In this document: one piece after another, positions 1 to 10,831 of the stretch | Numbering within the stretch: the stretch's first letter is position 1 | How the letters are laid out: every line of letters begins with the position of its first letter | Source: Stenogyne calaminthoides | Lineage: Eukaryota; Streptophyta; Magnoliopsida; Lamiales; Lamiaceae | NCBI GenBank assembly: GCA_037126765.1 | Contig: JBBCBC010000026.1 | Coordinates: 7,470,037 to 7,534,036, forward strand | Reading direction: 5' to 3' | Length of the DNA: 64,000 nucleotides | Notes under the pieces: model-generated | The model's input: the letters and a program-made list of their open reading frames with translations, nothing else | What the model was told of the DNA's origin: nothing | Database searches by the model: none | Translations under genes and position numbers: made by a program

Positions 1-212
1 GGGACTGTTAATTTAATCTTCTGTGATCTTGTATCACTAAATTAACTACAATGTAACACGTATGAATTATTGAACAGTTATGCAGTAAATATATGTAACA
101 TTCAATAATATTAAAAGCATCAGTGATAAACAGTTTATTTCAGTAAATAAGTTCAAAATTCAGTTTTGATTATACAAAAGTAAAAAGCATACTTTCTAGT
201 ATAATCCCAACA
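1..212 (-). repeat. 3' LTR of A1, partial
   Basis: The sequence closely matches the right end of the 5' LTR at 5573-5784 and ends with the same GTATAATCCCAACA terminus. It is truncated only by the window edge. The base after the terminus already belongs to the integrase region, so no polypurine tract remains. Confidence 0.9.
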
Positions 213-1237
213 GTTGGCACTGAGGTTAGCCCTCTTAGCTCATTTAAGGTAATCTCACTTCTGGATCTTCTTTCGTTCATATAGTCTTCTTCCAAAAATC
301 TAAAGTGGGTGCTTATTACCACCTTTTGATCTTTGGGACCATAGAACATACACCCTTTTGTTCCCTCGGGGTATCCCACAAACAACCTTAATTCTAATCG
401 AGGATCCAATTTACCGGCTTCCTTGTCCAACGCGTAGGACTGACACCCCCAAATCTTCATGTGTCTCAAACTGGGCTTGCGCCCGGTCCACAATTCTTTG
501 GGAGTTTTGGGAACCGATTTGGATGGCACCAAGTTCGAGAATGTAGGTCTTTGTTTCCAAGGCATGACCCGTAAACGACTTGGGAAGATCCGATAACTCA
601 TCATAGATCTAACCATTTCCAAAAAGAGTTCTGTTTCTTCGCTCTTCAACCCCGTTTTGTTGAGGGGTTAAAGGTGCGATTAAGTGGGATGCAATCCCTT
701 CATCGCACAAGTAGTTCAAAACTCATCATTTGAGGTATTCGCCTCCACGATCGGATCGTAGAGACTTGATACATTTTTCCCTATGATTCTCTGCTTGAGC
801 CTTAAATTCTTTGAATTTCTCAAAGGTCTCAGATTTATGCTTCATAAGGAAAATATAACCGTACCTTGAGTAGTCATCAATAAAATTGACGAAATACTCA
901 TAACCTCCTCTTGCTTTGGTTGACATTGGACCACATACATTTGTGTGAACGATTTCTAACACTTCTTTGGCTCTATTCCCCTTGGCTCCAATTGCCCTCT
1001 TGGTCATTTTACCCTCCAAACATGATTCGCAGGTTGGAATTGGTTCAACTTGGAGAAACTCCAGTGAACCGTCTTTCACCAACCTTTGGATCCTCTTTGG
1101 ATTTATATGCCCCAATCTTAGATGCCATAGAAGTGTCTCGTTCACGTCGATGAACGTTTTTTTTTTCTGGAAATAGTTGATGTGTTATAGGATGCATTTC
1201 GTGAGTGGTGTGCACAGTTAATTGTATAGAGATTATT
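213..1237 (-). pseudogene. A1 pre-integrase and integrase domain, broken
   Basis: This is the integrase that would insert the cDNA copy into host DNA. About 1145-960 holds the pre-integrase zinc-binding part (HLRLGHIN, then CESCLEG). The core follows with FIDDYSRYGYIF and LRSDRGGEYLK. The next segment carries the PQQNGVEERRNRT block with the catalytic Glu, and the C-terminal part (ELWTGRKP, WGCQ, FVGYPEGTKG) runs to about 230. Frameshifts near 720 and 640 split it. The C-terminal frame at 649-170 runs into LTR sequence because the RT region is deleted, giving an artificial tail. Not functional. Confidence 0.85.
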
Positions 1238-1546
1238 CTACAACGTTCCATGACAGATAAATTTATCAAAAAGAGAAATGGTGACAACTTTATTAAAAGT
1301 AACCGAATATCCATCAAGGCAAAGTTTAGAAACTGAAATCAAATTCTTTCTAAAATTCGGAACGTAAAGAACATCTCTTAAAACTAAAACTCTGTCTTTC
1401 AAAGACAGGTGCACTTCTCCCACTGCTTCAGCTGCCACTCTCGTAGCATTGCCCAGTGTGATGAGGATCTCATTATCACTAAGTTGCCGGGTCCGCTTGA
1501 ACCCCTGTAAAGTGAAACAAACATGATCAGTGGACCCCGTATCCAC
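1238..1546 (-). pseudogene. A1 aspartic protease domain
   Basis: Retropepsin-type protease that would cleave the Gag-Pol polyprotein. The active-site motif VDTGSTDHVC is intact near the start, followed by VLRDVLYVPNFRKNLISVS, the usual Copia protease C-terminal block. It is in the same frame as gag, separated only by a TAG codon at 1552-1550. Related copies here have Trp (TGG) at that spot (SHSWVVDT in A3), so the stop is probably a TGG to TAG mutation rather than a designed readthrough site. Confidence 0.82.
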
Positions 1547-1549
1547 TAC

Positions 1550-2446
1550 CTATAAATGGGAGGCATACGCCGCTAAGTAAGTTTCAACAACTAGTGCGTG
1601 AGAATTACCTTTCTTTCCATTTCTTTTGGGTTTGGAACAGGCTGACCTCCAATGTCCTTTGTCACCGCAGTTAAAACATTTTCCTTTTGGTGCTTTCTTG
1701 ACACCCAAACAGCCAACTGTCTTTTTCTCACTTTTCTTAGTGATGAGATTGCTTTGGTTCTGACCACTTTCCTTTTCTTGAGACTTGCCTTCCATTGGCC
1801 TAGATCTTGAGAAAAGACTTTTGGTCACCAATGCTTCGTCTTTCTTTCCTAAATGCTTCTCTATTTTCTCCAAGGCTTTTTGTAGGATGTCCATAGTAAA
1901 CATGTGATCACTCATCACAAAACTACAGTAAAACCCATCGAAGCACCTTGGAAGAGTTAGCAAAAGAAATTTGATTTGGGCCTCATCACAATACTTAGTA
2001 CCGAGATAAGCGAGTTTTTTAAAATGGTGTTTAATTCTGAGAACATGCTCCCTCACGGGTGTTCCCTCAGCCATTTTTAGCCTGGCCACGTCGTCATTTC
2101 TAAACTGATTGATCATGCGGTCCTTTGTTAAAAACATTTCTTCAAGACTTTGCATAATTTCTGCAGCAGACTCAACACCTTCATGAATGTGTCTCAAATC
2201 ATCAGACAGTGAAGTCAAGATTACACGTTTCATGGGTTCATTGGCCTGCTTCCAAATATTATACAAGTGTCTTTCCGCATTAGGTGATTCATCAGTAGGC
2301 TTACGTGGCTTGGGTACATCAAGAACCCAATGATGTTCTTGTGCAGGTAGGACAAAACTCATATTTCGTTTCCAAACATTATAGTTGTCACCAGTTAATT
2401 GGTGTTCTTTTAGTGTATATAACAGTGGATTAAAAGGTTGCGACAT
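1550..2446 (-). CDS. A1 Gag, nucleocapsid protein
   Basis: A 298-residue Gag, uninterrupted, starting MSQPFNPLLYTL. Gag forms the virus-like particle and binds element RNA in the cytoplasm. The N-terminal two thirds resemble the Copia UBN2/DUF4219 type (LTGDNYNVWKRNM, EGTPVREHVLRIKHHF). Near the C terminus is a CCHC zinc knuckle, CFNCGDKGHWRSAC, in a Lys-rich context. The start matches the ATG of other family-A copies (26762, 34430, 46884, 53882). This is the best preserved family-A gag in the window and may still be translatable if transcribed. Confidence 0.85.
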   Translation of the reverse strand: MSQPFNPLLYTLKEHQLTGDNYNVWKRNMSFVLPAQEHHWVLDVPKPRKPTDESPNAERHLYNIWKQANEPMKRVILTSLSDDLRHIHEGVESAAEIMQSLEEMFLTKDRMINQFRNDDVARLKMAEGTPVREHVLRIKHHFKKLAYLGTKYCDEAQIKFLLLTLPRCFDGFYCSFVMSDHMFTMDILQKALEKIEKHLGKKDEALVTKSLFSRSRPMEGKSQEKESGQNQSNLITKKSEKKTVGCLGVKKAPKGKCFNCGDKGHWRSACSKPKRNGKKGNSHALVVETYLAAYASHL

Positions 2447-3929
2447 GATGAACTGAAATAAACCATAATATGCATAAGCACAAATACATCACAAGGTTCG
2501 ATCACATGTTTCATATTAAAATCTCAAAAAAATATGAACATGCATCAGCCAACATCTCAAAACAGTTTAAATAAGCCACGTGGGGTGGGTCATTATTTAA
2601 ACACATTCAAGCAGGTTACAAACAAGAACAATTATTAAACCTTTAATATCCAGATTAATAGTTGGCTCCTACTTGACCAATATAAAATTAACAAGGACTT
2701 CGGGGAAGTATATGCATATCAATTTTATACCTAAGTAATAACCATGATTAAACACAGAATCATTATTTCGCTTTGAACGAGCCTCGTGGGGAGGGTCATC
2801 GTCGCCACTAGTAATAATCCACAATCATCCATTTGGAATTCATTCATGTGAAAGCTAACTTTTGACCGTCCCGTGAGGGGAATTTCTCCAAAAGAATTCA
2901 CAAATAAATAAATCATGGAGGTCAAAATTAATTCAATTTTATTATCCGGAATAAAATTGTCAATTAATTATTTAAACATACTTAGTAATTTTTTATGGTG
3001 AGATTTTTCATTGGGCAACTCTCATGCAAACACATTTAAATAAATTAAATAAAGCACAAGAAAACACAATAATAAATCAAGCAAAGCGGAAAAATAAACA
3101 TATTGGGCAAAAATTATCCAATTGTCATGGTTTGATTTTTCTTGGCTTGATTTTGAAGTAACGCCGCCTTGAATTTCTCCCACTCAATCGTCTCGAAAAG
3201 AACTCCATCTCGAAACGCCACGCCAAGTAGCTCGCAGCCGGGATGCACGCCAAGCATCCGCAGCCACTTGGCCGAAGTCTCTCGGTAGCACCGCACCGCC
3301 TTGCCCTTACCTCGGCGTACTCGGCGGAGATCGTGCGTATCCGCGACGAGCACGCTGCGCTTCGCCTCAGCAGATCTTCAAGCGCGCCACAGATCCCGGC
3401 CAAGACGCCGCTATCGCCCGCCCGTCCGCCTCATTTTGCCTCGCCCTTATGGTCCTCACAGACGCCCATGCGCGCCCGTCGCTTGCGCCCGTCCGCGCCA
3501 CAGCGTCCAGCGAGATCCCGCCTAATGTAGCGTCATACGCCGTGCGCATGGCGACCTCCCTTGGCACGTTTCGCGCGATGTACGTCGTCCGCGTACGGTT
3601 CTGGATCTATCCTTTAATTCTTCATCTCCGTCTCCGTTTCCGATCCGGTTACAATTTATTTACAAAAAATAAATAAACCTAGATCTAGACTAGTCTATTA
3701 CATTGATCAAATCAAACAAATCCTAATATACTCGTGGATTTTTCACGAGGCAAAAACGAATTCGAGCTAATCAATTAAAAACCACAATTTATATGCATGC
3801 ATAAATAAACACATTAAATTCCATGACAATTGGATACCTACAAAACAGATCTAGCAATTCTACTATCCAATTTCAAATTTAATGAAAACGAATTAAATTA
3901 CAATTTAAAATTCAGATCCCGAAACCGTT
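2447..3929 (-). other. A1 5' leader with GC-rich cassette
   Basis: Untranslated leader between primer-binding site and gag, about 1.5 kb. Most is very AT-rich and nearly identical in other copies. Between about 3165 and 3600 lies a sharply GC-rich block, with open frames in several registers, that differs strongly between copies although its borders are conserved. A minus frame ends there with a conserved tail, KIKPRKIKP, seen also at 54552. I read this as a variable leader cassette, possibly a small upstream ORF, not a host gene. Confidence 0.65.
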
Positions 3930-3941
3930 GCTCTTATACCA
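3930..3941 (-). promoter_or_regulatory. A1 primer-binding site
   Basis: On the minus strand TGGTATAAGAGC lies two bases after the LTR terminus. It matches the 3' end complement of plant initiator-Met tRNA (TGGTATCAGAGC) with one change. It sets the element's orientation and the inner edge of the 5' LTR. Confidence 0.9.
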
Positions 3942-3943
3942 GT

Positions 3944-5784
3944 TGTTGGGGAATAAGTTGCACGGATCTATTCGGGATGAATATTTAAATACAAATTTAA
4001 TTCTAACAATTATTACTAGCATGAATTAATCCTATATTAATTCAAATAATAATTCAACAACAAATCATGCATATAATCAGTTCACGTAAATCCTACGCAT
4101 GCGGAATTACTACGAGTTTACGTAAACATACCTCTTGGAATGGTAATGGCCTCGTTGATTAAACACGCCGAAAAACCTTCCCAAGTATTCCCTTAATCCT
4201 TGCTCGACAATCCGGTGGTAGGATGCTCGCGAATAATTAACAAAAGGAAAATAAACTTTGCTGCATCACCTTTGTGGATTTACTAATTTTTCCAGCACAT
4301 GGAATTGTACTTGGGAATGAAACACCCATCCCCTATTTATAGAGGGTGTTGGTCGAAAATTTTGGGATAAAATAATATGGGAAAATCTTTTTCTTGATCT
4401 CCAAGAAATCTTGAATATATCTCATATATTCTTTTCTCCATAATTAAAATATTCCACAAAATCCCAACTCCTCTTTGTTATGGAAATTTCGAAAATAATA
4501 GGGAACAAGAATCCAAGATTTGGATCTTCTTGAATTTATGAGATGTTCTTGTATTTCAAGAAATACATATCTTTCATAATATCTTTTCAAGAAAATCAAG
4601 AAAATCTTTCTTGCCCTTTATATTTCAAGATTTTCGAAAAATACTATATGGATAACCAAGTGGGAGATTTCTTGAATTTAATGATATAATCTTGTATTCC
4701 AAGAAATACATATCTTCATTCCATAACAAAATTCAAAGAAAATCTTTCTCCCCTTTTAATCCATAATTTTCGAATTTATGAGCAAAAATAAGGCAACAAT
4801 ATTTATTTTATTTTAAACACCTTTTTCAGTTATTGGACTTTATGTTGGGCTACTTATGGGGCCTTTAGGAGAATTAAGATTGGACCTTCCAATGGATCTT
4901 GAATTATCAATATTGAGCCACAATATTATTCAAGCCCATAAATATTAATTAATCCCACTACATAATTAATATTGCACTATCCATCTTAACCCATATTACA
5001 GTCAATATGGCTCCCGGTTATTATTTCCCGTGTTTAAGATTATCTAGCCCATTAATTAATTCAAGCCACTGAAATAGCTTTCCATTAATTAATATCTTTT
5101 ATCCTTGGTTAAGGAACGGTTCAAAATTATTATCCATACCGAAAACTAGTTCCACTTGCAAGATTTGGTATGATAAATCTTATGAACCTCCCAAGGGGGC
5201 AAATCGAACAAGTGTACTTGCACACGATTCTTCGTATTAAATCTTAGCAATCACATGTGACCAATAATATTGCCCAAGATAAAAAGTATTGAATCTCGTT
5301 GATTCTCTACCCATGATAAGTCAAAGCAATAGTTACCAATCACACGTGATCCTATTTAAGGAACGAAGATTAAGAAATAACGAACCACTGAGGTCTAATT
5401 CTTCCTTGTTCAGTTCTGAAGAATTTGTCCTCCTGTAGGTCCTATTCAATGAATCAGTCATGCACTAGTGTAATTTCTTGGTCAAGACAAGCCAATCTGA
5501 GCCTTACACTTCAACCTTTCACGATGGATTGTTCATTTCCATCTAGGTCGTGAATGGTGTACTTTTGGTTACAAGGGTCTGTTAATTTAATCTTCTGTGA
5601 TCTGGTATCACTAAAATAACTACAATGTAACACGTACTATTTATTGAACAGTTATGCAGTAAATATATGTAACATTCGATGATATTTAAAGCATCAGTGA
5701 TAAATAATTTATTTCAGTAAATAAGTCCAAAATTCAGTTTTGATTATACAAAGTAAAAGCATACTTTCCAGTATAATCCCAACA
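3944..5784 (-). repeat. 5' LTR of A1 (1.84 kb)
   Basis: Bounded by TGTTGGGGAATAAG at the left and GTATAATCCCAACA at the right, i.e. inverted terminal TGTTGGG. A minus-strand TATAAAT box lies at 4341-4335, in the context of CTCTATAAATAGGGG, and should start the genomic RNA. U3 contains two diverged copies of a roughly 90-bp AT-rich segment (about 4530-4620 and 4669-4759). The right flank begins GATAG; the matching target duplicate would lie outside the window. Confidence 0.93.
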
Positions 5785-8685
5785 GATAGCTAGGATGTCT
5801 TTGGTTGAGGGACTTCCGAATTAGGTATTTTCAAAGGATCAGACATGTGCCGCATGTCAGAAGGGAAAATAAGTTAAAGCCTCATTCAAGGGAATACCTG
5901 GACCAGCATCCAGTAGAGTATTGCAACTGCTCCATATGGACTTATTTGGACCAGTTACACCAGTCAGTCTCAGCGGACGCAAATATACTCTGGTAATCGT
6001 GGATGATTATTCCAAGTTTACCTGGGTTGTATTCTTACATAAGAAGAATGAGACAACAAAAAGATACCCGAGCTGCTCAAGAAACTACAAAACGAAATGG
6101 GTGTCAGCATAGTAAAAATCAGATCAGATAAAGGTACAAAATTTTTGAACTCTTTTATTACTAATTTTTGCACTAAGTTTGGTATACAACATGAGACGTC
6201 GGCTGCACGAACGCCACAACAAAATGGAGTAGCAGAACGGATAAACAGAACACTCAAGGAAGCTGCTCGCACTATGTTAGCTGATCATGCGACACCAAGC
6301 CATTTCTGGGCAGAAGCCATCAATACTGCATGCCACACTCAGAACAGATGTTCTCTGACTAAGGTTCACTACAAGACACCCTATGAACTATGGAAGGGCA
6401 GAAAACCTCGTGTTTCTTACTTCCATGTTTTTGGGTGCAAGTGTTTCATACACAACAATGGTAAAAGTCAGTTGAAGACTTTTGAGGCCAAGTCAGATGA
6501 GGGTATATTCTTAGGATATTCCTCATCCAGCAAGGCTTTCAGGGTTTACAACAGGCGAACCCTAGTTGTGGAAGAAATACTCCATGTGTTCTTTGATGAG
6601 ACATCTTCTGAACAAGAGAAAGCTGCCTCAGAACAAGCAGTACCAGATCAACCGGTACCTGATACGCAGAAATTGGATCAACTAAGTATCAAGGAGAAAG
6701 AATCTGAACACGTAACAGTGTATATCCCAGAACTTGATCTTGCTGATTCACCAGGTCAATCAGACCCTAAGGTGCGCACAACTGTCAGTGAAGAAGCTGG
6801 TACAGCTGAGACAGTATCAACTGAACCATCTGGTTCAGGGGGAACAACTGAAGTTCCTACGGACAGACATCAGCACATGATGAGTCCAACATCAGCTGAG
6901 ACATGTTCTTATCAAGTGGATCATAATTCCACACCACTCCCAATCACTAGTAATGAACTACTATCAGAAGTGGATGATGTTCTCCAAACAGACGCAAATC
7001 AGAAAAGAAGGACTTGGATAACCAGTCATCCAACTGATCTGATTATCGGAGACCCATCTGATAGAGTCAAAACTAGACATCAGATTGGTGAAAGTGTCAT
7101 GTATTGTTGTTATCTGTCTTTGAAGGAACCAACTGAAGTACAGGAAGCTCTACAAGATGCAAGCTGGATTCTAGCCATGTAAGAAGAACTAGAACAGTTT
7201 GAGAGAAATCATGTTTGGAAACTGGTGGATAGACCAACTCATCAAGACGTGATTGGCACAAAGTGGGTATTCAAGAACAAGAGAGATGAGAATAATGTCA
7301 TAACCAGAAATAAGGCAAGACTTGTTGCTAAGGGGTATTCACAATCATAAGGAATTGATTATGATGAGACCTTTGCACCAGTCGCTCGCCTAGAAGCCAT
7401 TCGGCTGTTTCTGGCATATGCTTCCCACAGAGGGTTCATTGTGTATCAGATGGATGTAAAGAGTGCATTCTTAAACGGGGTACTAGCAGAGGAAGTTTAT
7501 GTTGAACAACCTCCAGGCTTTGAAAAAGGCGACCAAGTGTACCATTTAAGAAAAGCTCTTTATGGCCTGAAACAAGCTCCTCGAGCTTGGTATGATACAC
7601 TCTCTCAGTTCTTGATAGACAGCGGTTTCACTAAAGGAATAGTGGACAGAACCTTATTCAGAATAGAAGATGGAGAAGATATTTTGATGGTTCAGATTTA
7701 TGTGGATGACACCATCTTCGGATCTCCCAACAAGAGGCTATGTGAAAAGTTCAGCAAGTTGATGCAAGGGAAGTTCGAGATGTCCATGATGGGTCAGATG
7801 AATTACTTTCTGGAAAGTACAGAAGGGATATTCATCTGCCAGGTGAAGTACACTAGGAATTTATTGGCCAAGTTTGGAGTTCAGAATAGTAAGGAAGCCA
7901 AAATTCCTATGATGACTGGATTCAAGATGGATCCAGATGAAGATGGTCAGAAAACTAATCAGAAAGAATATAGGGCTCTCATTGGATCTCTACTATACCT
8001 GACTGCCAGCAGACCAGATATCACTTTTGCAGTAGGTGTATGTGCCAGATTTCAAGCAAATCCAATGAAAAGCCACCTAGAAGCAGCTAAGCGGATTCTT
8101 AAGTATCTGAAGGGGACAGTAAACCTTGGTTTATTTTACACATCAGATGATAATCTAGAGCTTAGTGGGTATTCTGATTCTGATTACGGAGGTTGCAGAA
8201 TCGACAGGAAGTCAACCTCAGGTACATGTCAGTTTCTGGGTAATAAACTGATCTCTTGGTTTTCAAAGAAGCAGACATCAGTTGCGACATCTACTACTGA
8301 AGCAGAATATATGGCTGCAGGAAGCAGTTGTTCCCAACTGCTCTGGCTAAGTCAGCAGCTGAGGGATTACAACATCGTAGCTAAGAACGTACCTATATTC
8401 TGTGATAGTAATAGTGCTATTGCAATCACTCAGAATCCTGTTCTACATACAAGATGCAAGCATGTGGATGTCACACACCATTTCATCAGAGATCATGTTG
8501 AAAAGAAGAATATCAGAATGGAAAAGATCCATATTGATAAGCAGAAAGCTGATATTTTAACTAAGCCGCTAGCTGAGATCAAATTCAGAGAATTATGCAA
8601 TGAGTTAGGGCTTCTGTATCTCGGAGAAAGTGCACCAGAAATGTTTGGTGGACTGGTCTCCAGAACCAGTTGGTTAAGAGACTAA
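5785..8685 (+). pseudogene. B+ Pol: integrase, RT, RNase H
   Basis: Polyprotein for integration and reverse transcription. 5785-6090 holds the degraded pre-integrase part and the start of the integrase core (HMDLFGPV, FTWVVFLHKK), with two or more frameshifts. From 6097 to 8685 one frame stays open apart from TAA codons at 7180-7182 and 7348-7350. It contains IRSDKGTKF and PQQNGVAERINRT (integrase Asp and Glu), QMDVKSAFLNG and the catalytic QIYVDDTIFGS of RT at about 7690, then RNase H with SDSDYGG, STTEAEYMAA, CDSNSAI and the KHVDV block. Both stops can be explained by C-to-T changes in Gln codons. This is the best RT in the window, but inactive as it stands. Confidence 0.9.
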
Positions 8686-8929
8686 CCAGGTTAAGTGAAA
8701 TCAGTTGAGTTAGAAATCTCAACTGATCAGAAGATCAGATAAGGAGTCGATCAGACGATCAGACATGGAGTCGATCTGAAGATCAGACAAGGAACTAACC
8801 AGTTTAAGATATATATTCGATTAAGGGGGAACTGAGCAGATTGGAAGGTTATACTTTATAAGTCGAATTAAGCTACGGTCAACAAGCAAGTTGTACAAAT
8901 TTAAGGCTACAAATCGCATAAGTAAGTAG
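8686..8929 (+). other. Post-pol spacer with polypurine-like motif
   Basis: Non-coding stretch rich in repeated GATCAGA words. At 8823-8830 it holds AAGGGGGA followed by ACTGAG, resembling the real polypurine tract at 14484-14495. Sireviruses often carry several such copies. Its position right after RNase H could mark where the element ended before the downstream region was acquired; that is inference. Confidence 0.5.
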
Positions 8930-9289
8930 AGGCAACACAACAATGAAATAATAGAACTTTTCATTGATAAGGACCCGGAGGTCAGATTTACATTACAAGT
9001 TACAAGTACAAGAAGACCCGGAGGTCAGTACATAAACCATAAACCATAAACCCTAAGCCTAACCCTAGGAAGGGGGGAGAGAGGTTTTAAAGATTTTAGA
9101 GCCTGATGCTCTCATTCTCCCCCGATCCTAAAAGGGGCGTGAGAGGCCTAAAGGAAATCCTGAGCCACCCTCAGAGCTTCGGAGTGAGAAGCGAGAGCGG
9201 CCTTGAAGGATTTCTATGCCAGGAGCCCCTAGACCTGAAATCAATGGGCTCTCCAGCTGTTAAATGGGACACATGTGCCAAAGGTTTGG

Positions 9290-9652
9290 TCAAAAGACCA
9301 TATGGCCACAAGTGTCGCATGCAAATATTGAGTTTGATATACGAAGATCAGCTATTGTTTGATCCAGACCGTATACCAAACCCATATTTTGTATCAGACT
9401 AAGTCTGTTGATGCTAATTCCTCCATCTCGATAGGCACACAAGGTGCATACGGTTAGGAGAAGTGCCTTCTCATTTGCTATAGCAGATCCGCCGCCTCGG
9501 TGGTAGAGAAGCTTTGCAATAATTGTATGTGAAATCTTCGATGACGACGAAAGCAGTGTTAAGGAACACACAGGGTTGATTTGAGAAGCTGAAATCATTT
9601 GAGAAGGGTTAAAGGCTTTTGCCGGGAGTTTCACCAGAAATAAGGGATTCAT
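9290..9652 (-). CDS. Hypothetical 120-residue protein
   Basis: I do not recognise this protein. The N terminus (MNPLFLVKLPAKAFNPSQ) is basic and hydroxylated and followed by a Ser-rich stretch, loosely like an organelle-targeting peptide; there is no clear membrane span. The ATG lies about 75 bases after a minus-strand TATA box at 9731-9725. A competing ATG at 9662 opens a short overlapping 17-codon frame. It runs antisense to the retrotransposon that contains it. It may be a captured gene piece or a chance ORF. Confidence 0.25.
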   Translation of the reverse strand: MNPLFLVKLPAKAFNPSQMISASQINPVCSLTLLSSSSKISHTIIAKLLYHRGGGSAIANEKALLLTVCTLCAYRDGGISINRLSLIQNMGLVYGLDQTIADLRISNSIFACDTCGHMVF

Positions 9653-9724
9653 CGGAAAACATGGAGTATAAGCTAAAGAAGATTAATGGTTTATGTTGTG
9701 TTGTTTGCCTAAAACCCCAGGCTA

Positions 9725-9731
9725 ATTTATA
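9725..9731 (-). promoter_or_regulatory. TATA box, minus-strand candidate
   Basis: TATAAAT in the context CTCCTATAAATTAGCC on the minus strand, well spaced from the ORF start at 9652. It is non-LTR and faces away from the plus-strand TATA box at 10495. Confidence 0.35.
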
Positions 9732-10494
9732 GGAGAAAATTAGGGGTATAAATGCAAATTTATTTTCTCATAAGACCTTAAGAGAAATTTGCATCGACAA
9801 CGCGTAAGGAACACGCGGCCGATGGTTGGATGAGTTGACGGTGTGAGTAATCACAGCGTATCTATACCATTATTACGGAATGTCAAATCGCGCCGATTTG
9901 GGAATCGAGGCGACTTTTTGACTCCCCGAAGTAAATGTTTTGACCGAAGTATGACTTAAATGCCTAGGAAATGTGGCCTGAATAGAAGAAGACTGAAGGA
10001 TGAAGAGGATCAGATAAGAGAATCAGATAAGTGGATCAGATAAGTAACGAAGTGGATCAAACAGGAATCTGATCAGATGAGTGGAATATTGTTGGGAAAT
10101 GCTAAGGTATAGGCTACCATCAGTAAGGTCAACAACAATCAAGCCAACCAGATCAGATCACAGTGGTAACTGGTTGATTACAATATCAATCAGTCAGATA
10201 CGTTTCTTATTTATCCCTTTTCTGAACATCTTATATGCATTATTTAAATAAATTGGTTTTCACTCTGTTTTCTTAACTTTATGACGCATGCACTGCAAAA
10301 CATTTAATGCGGACATGGGAATGTGTATTAAATGCGTTTTGTTGCGAATTTTTGAGTCCGAAATACGAGAAGACTACTTTTCTCAACCGTGTGATTAAAA
10401 CACTTTTTTGGCCGACTATTCTCAGCCATTGATTTCAAAACACGGATACTTGAGTACCTTTGGAAAGTTGTGCAAAAAGGCTTCCCTTGCATAC

Positions 10495-10501
10495 TATAAA
10501 T
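10495..10501 (+). promoter_or_regulatory. TATA box of B+ ORF3
   Basis: TATAAAT in the context CATACTATAAATCC, followed by a CT-rich leader (TTTCTCAGAAAACC, TTTCCACTAC) typical of plant 5'UTRs. It lies about 337 bases before the ORF3 ATG, with a probable intron between them. It implies that ORF3 could be transcribed independently of the LTR. Confidence 0.6.
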
Positions 10502-10638
10502 CCAAATCTTTCTCAGAAAACCTTCTTTCCACTACTTCGTCTTCTCAAAAGATCAAACTTTCAAAATCTTCAGAAATTATTTTCCAAAATCAATTGATTC
10601 TATTTTCACGATTTCTCAATCCTACGAATCAATATCTG

Positions 10639-10829
10639 GTAATTTTTTCTTCTAAAAGTACTGCATGATTTTAATTCTTCTAGGTTTATTAGTAGTGATG
10701 CTATGTTTCTGTAATTTATATCTGCAACGATCTATACGCTTATTTGCTCAATTGATGCTTAGATTGTTGGTTTGACTGAGATTATTGAAATATTTTACTC
10801 AAACTAACATCAATTTGCATATCATACAG
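10639..10829 (+). other. Probable 5'UTR intron of ORF3
   Basis: 191 bases bounded by CTG|GTAATTTTTTC and ATCATACAG|AAATGG. The interior is T-rich with a late branch-like CTAACAT about 25 bases before the acceptor, as in plant introns. The acceptor sits two bases before the ATG at 10832. No frame crosses it, so it would be a leader intron. Confidence 0.6.
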
Positions 10830-10831
10830 AA

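Larger units (their letters stand above)
1..5784 (-). mobile_element. Ty1/copia element A1, RT-less
   Basis: Minus-strand LTR retrotransposon cut by the left edge of the window. Reading from its 5' end it has a 5' LTR (5784-3944), a primer-binding site, a long leader, gag, protease, pre-integrase and integrase, then jumps directly into the 3' LTR (212-1). Reverse transcriptase, RNase H and the polypurine tract are missing. Domain order protease-integrase and the zinc-knuckle gag identify Ty1/copia; long LTRs ending TGTTGGGG..CCCAACA suggest a Tork/Angela-like group, a weak assignment. It interrupts the Sirevirus-like pol that resumes at 5785. Confidence 0.88.
8930..10494. other. Spacer between pol and ORF3, gene-like on minus strand
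   Basis: No retrotransposon domain is visible here. From about 9745 down to 8930 the minus strand looks like a transcription unit: a TATA box, then a 120-codon ORF and GC-richer sequence with a purine-poor tail. From 9745 to 10494 the DNA is a non-coding stretch between two outward-facing TATA boxes. 10020-10200 again has many GATCAGA words typical of family B. Origin unknown; it could be a captured host fragment. Confidence 0.4.

Noticed and set aside
3114..3676. Several overlapping ORFs on both strands in GC-rich DNA; likewise 25530-25969, 35120-35520, 47658-47918 and 54552-54909
   Set aside because: They lie in the family-A leader cassette. Open frames in many registers are expected from GC content, and no protein domain is visible. 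I describe the cassette, not genes.
9041..9066. CCATAAACCCTAAGCCTAAC, resembling plant telomere repeats
   Set aside because: Only two or three imperfect units, inside a gene-like segment of a retrotransposon. Too short to call an interstitial telomere.
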